A DNA stretch of 11,896 bases from Lachnospiraceae bacterium UBA3332. GTDB taxonomy: Bacteria; Bacillota; Clostridia; Lachnospirales; Lachnospiraceae. Below, piece by piece: positions 5,709 through 11,896 of the stretch. The stretch lies in the NCBI GenBank assembly GCA_002361095.1, contig DERU01000317.1, positions 3,117 through 15,012 of the forward strand. Reading direction: 5' to 3'. The notes under the pieces were generated by a model that was not told the origin of the DNA, did no database searches, and saw nothing but the letters and a program-made list of their open reading frames with translations. Each line of letters opens with the position of its first letter. Positions within the stretch are counted from its first letter, which is position 1. The position numbers and the translations under genes were made by a program.

Positions 5709-7085
5709 CTAGAGCGTGTTTGAAAAATCATTCCCGCCAACAGCACGCGCCAGTTCTTTCGCTTTTTGCGTCAAATATGATTTCTCATTTCGCGACGGTT
5801 CCTCCAATACCTCCTCCAAAAGGTTCTGCAGAATCTGCCCCATTCCTTTTCCCGGCCTGATGCCTGCGGCGATCAGATCCGTACCGCTCACGGCCAATTC
5901 TTTTAGGGAAACACATTCCCCTGCCCTTTCCACCTGCCCGTATATTTGCCTAAGCCGGGCTAACGTCTCCTCCTTCTCCTGACGCAAATACAGACTCTGG
6001 GCCTTGATATCCGCCTCCTTCACTGCAAAAAGATCCGGAAACAGATCCTTTCCTATCCGGTTCATGGCACGGCGCATATGCTTTCCATCCGGCGCAATCC
6101 ACACATCATGGGCACATACCAGGCGTATCACCCGGTCTGTCGTATAATTATCAAATTTAAGCCTCCGCAAAACAGTCTTTGCAATTTCCGCGCTTTTTTG
6201 GGCATGGCCGTGAAAATGATCGATTCCCTCGCCGTCCCTGGTTTTTACCAACACTTTCCCTGCGTCATGCAAGAGCAGGGAAAGCCGTATAACCCGATCC
6301 GGCTTCGACGCTTCCATGGCGTGTATGGTATGCTCGCCAACACTGTACAAATGATGGGGATTATTCTGTCCGGTTTCCATCATCCGGTCAAATTCCGGGA
6401 AAAAAACGGCTGTCAGACCGATCTCATAACAATCCCGCATCCGTTCCGGATGATTGCTCACCAAAAGCTTGACCAGTTCTGCCGCAATCCGCTCTGCGCT
6501 GATGCGTGCAAGACTTTTCGCCAGCATATGCGCCGCCTCCCGGGTCTTTTCCTCCATGCGGTAATCCAGCTGTGCCGAAAACCGGACAGCCCGCATCATG
6601 CGCAGCGCATCCTCTCCAAAGCGTTCCCCGGGATTTCCCACACACCGCAGCATGCGCCGCCGCATATCCCCAACCCCGTCAAAAAGGTCAATCAGCCCCT
6701 CATCGTCATTGTAGGCCATGGCATTTACCGTAAAATCCCGGCGCTTCAGATCTTCCTCCAATGAACCCGCAAACGTCACATTTTTCGGATGCCTGCCATC
6801 CTCATACTTCCCGTCGATCCGGTAAGTCGTCACCTCATACCCGGTCCGGTTTATCAAAACAGTCACCGTTCCGTGCTGAATACCCGTATCCGCTGTCCTT
6901 GCAAACAGGGCCTTGACCTGCTCCGGCTTTGCCGATGTAGTGATATCCCAATCGTCCGGCTGTCTGCCAAGGAGACTGTCCCTCACACAGCCTCCCACCG
7001 CATATGCTTCAAACCCTGCTTTCTGCAAAGTCCGGATAATTTCCGCCGCCCCCGCAGGCAGTAAAATCTTAAAATTTTGGGTCAT
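5709..7085 (-). CDS. cca: CCA-adding tRNA nucleotidyltransferase with HD domain
   Basis: The enzyme adds or repairs the 3' CCA end of tRNAs from CTP and ATP without a template. The 458-residue class II enzyme has the nucleotidyltransferase motif GGCVRD (31-36) with catalytic aspartates in DDWDIT (44-49), then RRDFTVNAM (115-123), LIDLFDG (131-137) and GEDALRMMRAVRFS (157-170). A C-terminal HD phosphohydrolase-like domain follows, with HHLYSVGEHTIHAM (244-257), LLHDAGK (271-277), HFHGHA (290-295) and CAHD (324-327). I chose ATG 7085: its ATGA overlaps the stop of the upstream kinase gene and GGAG lies 6 nt before it. An in-frame ATG at 7097 is also possible. The longer opening to 7130 only reads kinase sequence. 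No terminator is visible after it, and 84 bp separate it from the coat gene. Confidence 0.96.
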   Translation of the reverse strand: MTQNFKILLPAGAAEIIRTLQKAGFEAYAVGGCVRDSLLGRQPDDWDITTSAKPEQVKALFARTADTGIQHGTVTVLINRTGYEVTTYRIDGKYEDGRHPKNVTFAGSLEEDLKRRDFTVNAMAYNDDEGLIDLFDGVGDMRRRMLRCVGNPGERFGEDALRMMRAVRFSAQLDYRMEEKTREAAHMLAKSLARISAERIAAELVKLLVSNHPERMRDCYEIGLTAVFFPEFDRMMETGQNNPHHLYSVGEHTIHAMEASKPDRVIRLSLLLHDAGKVLVKTRDGEGIDHFHGHAQKSAEIAKTVLRRLKFDNYTTDRVIRLVCAHDVWIAPDGKHMRRAMNRIGKDLFPDLFAVKEADIKAQSLYLRQEKEETLARLRQIYGQVERAGECVSLKELAVSGTDLIAAGIRPGKGMGQILQNLLEEVLEEPSRNEKSYLTQKAKELARAVGGNDFSNTL

Positions 7086-8509
7086 CCTAATCTCCATCCC
7101 TCTTCCTTCTGATTTTTCACACTCACCCAAACTTGTCTTCCTTCCTCCTCAAACCAAAGATTCCCCCCGTGGGCGCAGGCAATCTGTCTGACCACTAAAA
7201 GTCCCATCACATGCGGCCTGCGGTCTGCCTTTTCCTTTGGAATAAACGCGTCCTCATCCTGCAGAATTTCCCTTATATTCTTTGGAATCCCATTCCCGCT
7301 GTCTCTGACGGAAAAACAAAATCCTTCCTCCGCCGCCTTTGCCGTAAGTACAATGCGACAGCCTCCTGGATTATGGCGGACACTATTGCCCAACAGGTTT
7401 TGCAGGGCGCGTGTCAATAACTGCACATCCCCCGTCATGTGCCGCTGTTCCAAAACAGTCTCCGTCTGCAGTTCCACCTCGCAGCTTTCCGGAATTTCCC
7501 CGCTGTTGACCATCCCCGTAACCGTGCTGCGCAGCCAGACGGCGGGCACGTAATCCTGTCTCCTCAGCGGCTGCACACGGTAAGTAAGCTTGGAGGTCAG
7601 ATTTAAATCCTCAATAAGTTTTTTGATGACAAAACTTTGGGTTCTAATCCATTCCGCTTTTTGGCGTACTTCCTGCTTTTCCTCCCTGTCCGACGCTATT
7701 TCATCCGCATAGCCGACAATCAAAGACAGTGGCGTGCGGATGTCGTGGGACACTCCCGCGATCCACTCCGTCCGCGCCGTGTCGCGGCGCGTCAGTTCCT
7801 TTTGCTGCCTTTCCAACAGCCGGGAAGTCTGATTCATCTTCCTGCGTAGTTCCTGGGTCACCCCCTTTTCCCTTAGCGCAACCGCCTTCCCTTCCGATAA
7901 CGCGTCAATTCCCTCCCCCACCGGTTTTAGGGAACGGTATAGCTGGTATCCGAAAAAAAAAGCCAAAGCCAATACCAGCAAAATATTAAACTGGATAAAA
8001 ATACCGATATATTGAAGCATTCCCTGCAGATCTTCTTTTCTCCACACCGTATTATACCGAACCATGCTGTCTTTTGGATAGCCAAATACCAGCAATCCCT
8101 CTTCCCCATAACGCCATACAGCCACAGGGTAATCCATCAGGTACCACTTGGAAAACGCGCCGATCTGCCCCGCCGAAAACCGCCCCGGAAAGCCTGCGGG
8201 TTTTTGCCAGTCAAAAACCACAGTTCCTGTCCCATCCAGCAGCAGCAAAAAGACACAGTTGCTTTCCCGTAATATTGCCTTTCCCGTCTCTCCCAAAACA
8301 TAGGCTTCCCCATCCCGCGCCAAGTCGGCCGCTACCAAATGGTACTTCCGCATCCGGATGGGCATTCCGCCGTTTTGTTCCCCTTCCCGTTGCCCCGCAA
8401 TACTAAATACATACCCGGCCCACACCGCCAGATTAATGCAGACCACAAATACTACCAACAGGCATGCCATTATTACATACCGGCGGTATATCCTAAAAAC
8501 GCTTTTCAT
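7082..8509 (-). CDS. Sensor histidine kinase of peptide-resistance two-component system
   Basis: This is a 475-residue membrane kinase that probably senses an antimicrobial peptide or cell-wall stress and phosphorylates the partner regulator. It has a membrane helix at about 12-33, an extracellular sensing region at about 37-165, a second helix at about 169-190, a HAMP-like linker, and the dimerisation/phosphorylation box AGVSHDIRTPLSLIVGYADE with H255. The ATPase domain follows with N-box NLLGNSVRHN (371-380), G1 box DSGNGIP (403-409) and G2 box HVMGLLVVRQIACAHGG (433-449). The SHDIRTPLS-IxGYAD and HVMGL forms are typical of the lantibiotic-responsive kinases of Clostridia (CprK-like group). 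The start overlaps the regulator's stop by 4 bp (ATGA), and its own stop overlaps the cca start by 4 bp. The extracellular loop is not similar to any family I can name. Confidence 0.92.
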   Translation of the reverse strand: MKSVFRIYRRYVIMACLLVVFVVCINLAVWAGYVFSIAGQREGEQNGGMPIRMRKYHLVAADLARDGEAYVLGETGKAILRESNCVFLLLLDGTGTVVFDWQKPAGFPGRFSAGQIGAFSKWYLMDYPVAVWRYGEEGLLVFGYPKDSMVRYNTVWRKEDLQGMLQYIGIFIQFNILLVLALAFFFGYQLYRSLKPVGEGIDALSEGKAVALREKGVTQELRRKMNQTSRLLERQQKELTRRDTARTEWIAGVSHDIRTPLSLIVGYADEIASDREEKQEVRQKAEWIRTQSFVIKKLIEDLNLTSKLTYRVQPLRRQDYVPAVWLRSTVTGMVNSGEIPESCEVELQTETVLEQRHMTGDVQLLTRALQNLLGNSVRHNPGGCRIVLTAKAAEEGFCFSVRDSGNGIPKNIREILQDEDAFIPKEKADRRPHVMGLLVVRQIACAHGGNLWFEEEGRQVWVSVKNQKEEGWRLG

Positions 8510-9225
8510 TCCGTTTTCTCCAACTTATATCCCAATCCCCTTGCCGTGGTCAGATACTGCGGCTGCGACGGCATTTCCTCGATTTTCTCCCGAAGCCTCC
8601 GGATATGCACCATCAGGGAATTTTCATAGCCATAATAAAAGTCTCCCCAAAGCGCCTGACTGAGTGTATCAAAGGTTACAATCCGTCCCCTGTTTTCCCA
8701 CAGTTTTCTGAGCAGAATCATTTCCTTTGCCGTCAGCCGGCAGCACCCGCCACCGGCGCCGCGCACAACCCCCTCCCCAAAATCCACCGTCCTGCTTCCC
8801 AAAACCAGCGTTTCTCCACAACGCCCTATCCCTGCTCCTGCAGGAAAATAGGTACGTTTGAGAATGGCGATAATGCGCAAAACCAACTCCTTCGGTAAAA
8901 AGGGTTTTGTCAGATAGTCGTCCGCGCCCAATCCCAGCCCAAGCAGGCGGTCATTGTCCTCGTCCCTTGCAGATAAAAACAATACCGGCACATTAGACTG
9001 CACCCGGATCTCATGCAATAGGGTAAATCCGTCTCCATCCGGTAAACCAATATCCAAAATAATCAAATCCGGCATCCCTTCCCTGCAGATCTCCCTGCAG
9101 GAACGGCAGTCGGCCGCTGCCGAAAGGTGCAAAAACCCTTCTTTTTGTAAAATCCCCGTAACCATGTGGCGAAGCTGCTCATTATCATCCACCAGCAAAA
9201 TATGGCTGTCATGAATTTGTCCCAT
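8506..9225 (-). CDS. OmpR-family response regulator
   Basis: A 239-residue DNA-binding response regulator, cytoplasmic partner of the adjacent kinase. The receiver domain (about 7-122) has the acidic pair D13-D14, the phosphoacceptor D58 in LIILDIGLPDGDGF, the switch serine in FLSARDED (S85) and K107 in LTKPF. The winged-helix domain (about 137-236) has LTAKEMILLRKLWENRG, the recognition region ENSLMVHIRRLREKIE and the closing TARGLGYKLE. The linker is slightly longer than usual, with a Gly/Cys-rich stretch at 155-162. The gene begins with ATG at 9225 behind AAGGGG and overlaps the kinase gene by 4 bp. It is divergent from the ABC transporter genes, which are its likely target. The proposed binding site is the 11-bp direct repeat at 9292-9313. 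Confidence 0.94.
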   Translation of the reverse strand: MGQIHDSHILLVDDNEQLRHMVTGILQKEGFLHLSAAADCRSCREICREGMPDLIILDIGLPDGDGFTLLHEIRVQSNVPVLFLSARDEDNDRLLGLGLGADDYLTKPFLPKELVLRIIAILKRTYFPAGAGIGRCGETLVLGSRTVDFGEGVVRGAGGGCCRLTAKEMILLRKLWENRGRIVTFDTLSQALWGDFYYGYENSLMVHIRRLREKIEEMPSQPQYLTTARGLGYKLEKTE

Positions 9226-9252
9226 CCGTTAACCCCTTTTCGCTTTTTATTC

Positions 9253-9258
9253 AGTATA
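9253..9258 (-). promoter_or_regulatory. Likely -10 element of the regulator-kinase-cca operon
   Basis: TATACT on the minus strand lies 27 bp before the regulator ATG. No good -35 is found 16-18 bp upstream (only GTGCAA/TGCAAG), which suggests an activated or weak promoter. Confidence 0.4.
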
Positions 9259-9291
9259 AGCCATCTTTTCAAAACTTGCACCCTGAATTCA

Positions 9292-9313
9292 AAAAAGTAA
9301 GGAAAAAGTAAGC
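9292..9313 (+). promoter_or_regulatory. 11-bp tandem direct repeat, likely regulator operator
   Basis: AAAAAGTAAGG (9292-9302) is followed at once by AAAAAGTAAGC (9303-9313). The period is exactly 11 bp, one helical turn, the classic geometry for an OmpR-family dimer. It lies in the divergent region just upstream of the weak transporter promoter, where an activator would sit. Confidence 0.65.
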
Positions 9314-9326
9314 TGCCTGTCAGCTT
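9310..9326 (+). repeat. Inverted repeat AAGCTG-N5-CAGCTT
   Basis: A perfect 6-bp inverted repeat with a 5-bp centre. It overlaps the end of the direct repeats and the presumed -35 of the transporter promoter. It may be a second protein-binding site or part of the same operator. Confidence 0.45.
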
Positions 9327-9350
9327 GCGGAAAGGCGAAAGGATTATCCT
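9322..9350 (+). promoter_or_regulatory. Candidate promoter of the ABC transporter operon
   Basis: TATCCT (9345-9350) is a plausible -10. The region 17 bp upstream, AGCTTG (9322-9327), is a poor -35. A poor -35 placed 8 bp after the direct repeats is what is expected of a promoter that needs an OmpR-type activator. Other -10 choices cannot be excluded. Confidence 0.4.
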
Positions 9351-9365
9351 GTGTCTGTAAAAATA

Positions 9366-9379
9366 GCGCGCAAACGCGC
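9366..9379 (+). repeat. GC-rich hairpin before the transporter ribosome-binding site
   Basis: GCGCG (9366-9370) and CGCGC (9375-9379) enclose a CAAA loop. The Shine-Dalgarno AGAGGA (9385-9390) follows, 6 nt before the ATG. The hairpin ends just 5 nt before it and leaves it open. A role in mRNA stability or translation is possible. Confidence 0.5.
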
Positions 9380-9396
9380 AGAAAAGAGGAATTCAT

Positions 9397-10311
9397 ATGC
9401 AATATGCAATCGAAACGTCCGCACTCACAAAACGGTACGGCAAAGCCAATGCTGTCGATAACCTATGTCTCAAAGTCCCGGAGGGAAGTATTTACGGCTT
9501 TCTGGGACCCAACGGCGCCGGAAAAAGCACCACCATGAAAATGATTCTGGGACTCGTCAAACCCGACAGCGGAAGCGTCAAGGTGCTCGGAAAAACCATC
9601 AGCCCCAAAAACCGCCTGGAGATCCTTAAACAAACAGGCTCCCTCATCGAATCCCCCTCCTACTACGGTCATCTGACCGGGCGGGAAAATATGCAGATTA
9701 TTGCCATGCTGAAAAAAGTACCGGAAAAGGAAATCGCACAGACTTTGCAAATTGTCCGGCTGGAAAGCCAGCAACACAAAAAAGTCTCCCACTATTCCCT
9801 TGGGATGAAACAGCGTCTGGGACTCGCCTGCGCCATGTTGGGGCATCCCAAAATTCTGCTTCTGGACGAACCCACCAACGGCCTCGATCCGGCCGGGATT
9901 CAGGAGATGCGGGAACTCATCCGTTCCCTTCCCTCCAAGTACGGCATGACCGTGCTGGTGAGCAGCCATCTTCTCTCGGAAATGGATCAGATGGCCGACT
10001 ATGCCGGGATTATCCACCACGGCAATATGATTTTCCAAGGAGAATTGGAAACACTTCACATGCACAGCAGACACCAGCTGCTAATACGTACCCAGGACAA
10101 CGTAAACGCCCTGCAGCTATTACAGGAAAGAAAAATTCCCTGCAAAAACAAAGGAGGCAGTCTGGTACTTGCCGGTCTCTCCGACGAGCGCACCGCGTTA
10201 TTGGTCTCTGCCCTCGTGGAAGCGGGAATCGGCGTCCTGCGTATTGAAGAACAGCAAATGACTTTGGAAGAAATCTTCCTGAATCTGACCGGAAAGCAGG
10301 TGAGTTTATAA
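9397..10311 (+). CDS. Lantibiotic-immunity-type ABC transporter ATPase (LanF/CprA/BcrA family)
   Basis: The 304-residue ATPase drives a two-permease exporter that removes lantibiotics, or related cell-wall-active peptides, from the membrane. It has Walker A GPNGAGKST (37-45), signature YSLGMKQR (133-140), Walker B ILLLDEPTNGLDP (153-165) and H-loop histidine H191. At the Q-loop it reads SLIESPSYYGHLTGRENM with E85 in place of glutamine. This E-loop is described for lantibiotic immunity ATPases such as NukF and separates them from ordinary ABC exporters. A C-terminal domain of about 80 residues ends with the usual EEIFLNLTGK. The gene is first in a three-gene operon and its TAA overlaps the next ATG by one base. 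It is divergent from, and probably controlled by, the adjacent two-component system. The exact substrate is unknown. Confidence 0.94.
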   Translation: MQYAIETSALTKRYGKANAVDNLCLKVPEGSIYGFLGPNGAGKSTTMKMILGLVKPDSGSVKVLGKTISPKNRLEILKQTGSLIESPSYYGHLTGRENMQIIAMLKKVPEKEIAQTLQIVRLESQQHKKVSHYSLGMKQRLGLACAMLGHPKILLLDEPTNGLDPAGIQEMRELIRSLPSKYGMTVLVSSHLLSEMDQMADYAGIIHHGNMIFQGELETLHMHSRHQLLIRTQDNVNALQLLQERKIPCKNKGGSLVLAGLSDERTALLVSALVEAGIGVLRIEEQQMTLEEIFLNLTGKQVSL

Positions 10312-11063
10312 TGAATCCGCTTTTTTGTGAATGCCTGAAAACAAAGACAAAGCTTTTTTCCATTCTTTTTCCTGTCCTTGCCATTATTCTTCTGTGGACA
10401 GGATGGATGGCCCGCGACCCCGACCCTGTCATGTGTAAAACAGGCTATACGTATATGACTACAACCTTACTGCTGCTTAATTCTATTTTCCTTCCCGTAA
10501 CGGCTGCCGTCATGGCAAGCCGGCTCATGGACATGGAAAATAAAGGGAATACCTATAAATTATTGTGCACTTTACAGGAGAAATCTACGCTTTTTACCTG
10601 TAAACTGCTTTTGGCTGCCAGCCATCTGCTGGTCTTTTTTGCGGCAGAAACCGTTTTGCTCTTTGAGATCGGGCAATGGGCCGGATTTACGGAATCCTTT
10701 CCGGCGGGCGACTATTTCCGGCTTCAGGGAACCGGCTTTGCAACCTGCCTCCTGCTCTTTATTCTCCAAATGTTTTTCTCCCTGCGCCTGGAAAACCAGC
10801 TGTATCCCCTCTTTATCGGATTAATTGGCAGTTTTCTGGGATTGTTTTCCATGTTTCTTCCAAACGGTAGTTTCTTTCTCTATTTCTGCCCTTGGGGTTA
10901 TTTTACGTTAGGCGGCAGCCATCTCATGGTTTACGAGGAAGCAACCCGCCAAATGACCTTTTTACGGATTCCCTTTAACCGCATGGGCGGTATTATCCTC
11001 TTAGCCGCTCTGATAACGGCCGGCTGTGCCGTACACCATTATTTTTTAAGAAAGGAAGTATAA
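10311..11063 (+). CDS. Lantibiotic-immunity ABC transporter permease (LanE/CprB type)
   Basis: This 250-residue membrane protein has about six helices (roughly 15-32, 49-69, 98-120, 143-160, 166-184, 226-245) and is the ABC-2-type permease partner of the ATPase. The cytoplasmic segment after the second helix, SRLMDMENKGNTYKLLCTLQEKSTLFTCKLL (70-100), carries the D/E-E-x-x-x-N-x-x-x-x-L pattern of the LanE/LanG coupling region. It starts with ATG on the last base of the ATPase stop codon (TAATG), so translation is coupled. The sequence is typical of the family in length. LanE and LanG subtypes are distinguished here by order in the operon rather than by a diagnostic motif. Confidence 0.88.
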   Translation: MNPLFCECLKTKTKLFSILFPVLAIILLWTGWMARDPDPVMCKTGYTYMTTTLLLLNSIFLPVTAAVMASRLMDMENKGNTYKLLCTLQEKSTLFTCKLLLAASHLLVFFAAETVLLFEIGQWAGFTESFPAGDYFRLQGTGFATCLLLFILQMFFSLRLENQLYPLFIGLIGSFLGLFSMFLPNGSFFLYFCPWGYFTLGGSHLMVYEEATRQMTFLRIPFNRMGGIILLAALITAGCAVHHYFLRKEV

Positions 11064-11065
11064 TT

Positions 11066-11797
11066 ATGTTATTCTCATGTATCCGGGCGGAGTTATTAAA
11101 ACTGAAAAAATCTTTTGTCTGGCTCGCCTGCTTTGTCATACCGGTCATACCCGCTGTGATGGGAACCGGCAATTATCTGTCGAATCTGTCCATCCTTCAT
11201 GGGGAATGGTACGCGCTTTGGACACAGCATACCCTCTTTTACGCATGCTTTTTCTTTGCACCGCTTATTTCCGTTTACTGTGCCTATCTGTGGCGTTTGG
11301 AAAATTTCGGTCATAACCGCAACGTTCTTATGACTGCCCCGGTTCCCCTTTCCTGCATCTTTCTCGGAAAGTTTGCCGTCACCGCCATGGTAACGCTTCT
11401 CACGCAGCTATGGATGTTCTTCCTGTTCTCCATAAGCGGTCTATTCATCGGACTGCCTGGCTTTCCGCCTTTACAGCTGTTTGGCTGGTGTCTGCGGGCG
11501 ACGTTCGGCGGTCTTGTCTGTGCGTCCGCCATGCTGCTGCTTTCCATGTGCATCCGAAGCTTTGCCCTGCCCATCGGCTTGTCGCTGGTACTGACATTTA
11601 TTGGTTTTCTCTTTTCCAACAAGGGATGGGGACTCTTTTACCCATTTTCCCTTATTGCTGCCGGAATGAACGCAAATACCTACGATGACAAGCTGAGCGG
11701 AAACATGCTTCCCTTTTTTGTCAGTTGTGTCCTGTACCTTGCACTTTTCATCGGAGCCGCCATTTCTGTTCTGCGTACCTGTGACGTCAAAGCATAA
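11066..11797 (+). CDS. Lantibiotic-immunity ABC transporter permease (LanG/CprC type)
   Basis: The second permease, 243 residues, also has about six helices (roughly 17-32, 57-75, 98-128, 143-162, 166-184, 214-235). The family pattern WRLENFGHNRNVLMTAPVPLSCIFLGKF (76-103), between helices 2 and 3, matches the equivalent segment of the first permease. This shows they are paralogues that pair in one transporter. It begins 2 nt after the first permease stop, at the third position of a tight operon, with AAAGGAAG as a likely ribosome-binding site. The operon ends at a strong hairpin terminator 10 bp later. No lantibiotic precursor or modification gene follows. Confidence 0.88.
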   Translation: MLFSCIRAELLKLKKSFVWLACFVIPVIPAVMGTGNYLSNLSILHGEWYALWTQHTLFYACFFFAPLISVYCAYLWRLENFGHNRNVLMTAPVPLSCIFLGKFAVTAMVTLLTQLWMFFLFSISGLFIGLPGFPPLQLFGWCLRATFGGLVCASAMLLLSMCIRSFALPIGLSLVLTFIGFLFSNKGWGLFYPFSLIAAGMNANTYDDKLSGNMLPFFVSCVLYLALFIGAAISVLRTCDVKA

Positions 11798-11807
11798 TGA
11801 AACAAAC

Positions 11808-11850
11808 AAAACCCTGCAATTCCGGTATTTACGCGGAAGTGCAGGGTTTT
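11808..11850. terminator. Bidirectional terminator between the transporter operon and a tRNA
   Basis: AAAACCCTGCA pairs with TGCAGGGTTTT (11 bp), continued after one mismatch by TTCCG/CGGAA, around a 9-nt loop. The plus strand ends in GGGTTTTAT and the minus strand in GGGTTTTGTTTGTTTC. It serves both the transporter operon and the converging tRNA gene. Confidence 0.92.
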
Positions 11851-11867
11851 ATAAGCCTTATAAAAAG

Positions 11868-11896
11868 TGAAGCACTGGGGATTTGAACCCCAGACA
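11868..11896 (-). tRNA. tRNA, 3' part only (cut by window edge)
   Basis: On the minus strand the T arm reads TGGGG-TTCAAAT-CCCCA (11876-11892), with the invariant TTCAAAT loop. It is followed by a 7-nt acceptor strand, GTGCTTC, and an A discriminator at 11868. The next bases are CTT, so the CCA end is not encoded and must be added by the cca product. The anticodon lies outside the window, so the isotype is not assigned. The 5' acceptor strand should read close to GAAGCAC. Confidence 0.88.

Noticed and set aside
6078..6764. Plus-strand open frame (228 codons) opposite cca
   Set aside because: It is antisense to conserved CCA-enzyme motifs and has no ribosome-binding site.
7086..7130. N-terminal extension of the CCA enzyme
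   Set aside because: It reads kinase coding sequence in another frame and does not match the family; ATG 7085 with the ATGA overlap is the better start (7097 remains possible).
9226..9396. Possible lanthipeptide precursor gene in the divergent region
   Set aside because: No open frame with a leader and Ser/Thr/Cys-rich core is present; the region holds promoter and operator elements only.
9463..10074. Minus-strand open frame (203 codons) opposite the ABC ATPase
   Set aside because: It is complementary to the Walker A and signature coding region and has no recognisable features.

Overview
This window looks like chromosome from a spore-forming anaerobic Clostridia bacterium, most likely of the Lachnospiraceae type. 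The evidence is the protein style, the intact sporulation genes and the conserved block hup - rqcP - yabP - yabQ - divIC - spoIIE - tilS. This block is the clostridial counterpart of the Bacillus subtilis yabO-yabP-yabQ-divIC-yabR-spoIIE-tilS region. No phage, insertion sequence or CRISPR array is visible.

Region 1 (1-4493, all minus strand, read right to left) holds this block: the nucleoid protein HU with its own promoter and terminator; the S4-domain ribosome quality-control protein RqcP; YabP and YabQ behind a candidate sigma-E promoter; the divisome protein DivIC followed by a strong terminator; a short SpoIIE phosphatase that lacks the usual membrane domain and sits behind a sigma-A-like promoter with a 21-bp spacer; and TilS, which runs off the left edge. 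YabQ and DivIC overlap by 206 bp in different frames.

Region 2 (4641-7085, minus strand) holds a CotS-family, kinase-fold spore coat protein with an altered metal-binding motif, and the CCA-adding tRNA nucleotidyltransferase.

Region 3 (7082-11797) is a bacteriocin (lantibiotic) or cationic-peptide self-protection/resistance module. An OmpR-type response regulator and a two-membrane-segment histidine kinase lie on the minus strand. A divergent LanFEG/CprABC-type ABC transporter (ATPase plus two permeases) lies on the plus strand. The ATPase has a glutamate where most ABC ATPases have the Q-loop glutamine, a hallmark of lantibiotic immunity transporters. No lanthipeptide precursor or modification gene is present, so this reads as an orphan resistance/sensing unit. 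The intergenic region carries two 11-bp direct repeats that fit an OmpR-family regulator site. The kinase gene overlaps cca by 4 bp (ATGA), so the accessory sensor system is translationally linked to a housekeeping tRNA gene.

The right edge (11808-11896) has a bidirectional terminator and the 3' part of a minus-strand tRNA gene that does not encode its CCA end, consistent with a need for the cca product. I see no wholly new system. The most unusual points are the membrane-free SpoIIE, the yabQ/divIC overlap, and the coupling of the peptide-sensing system to cca.
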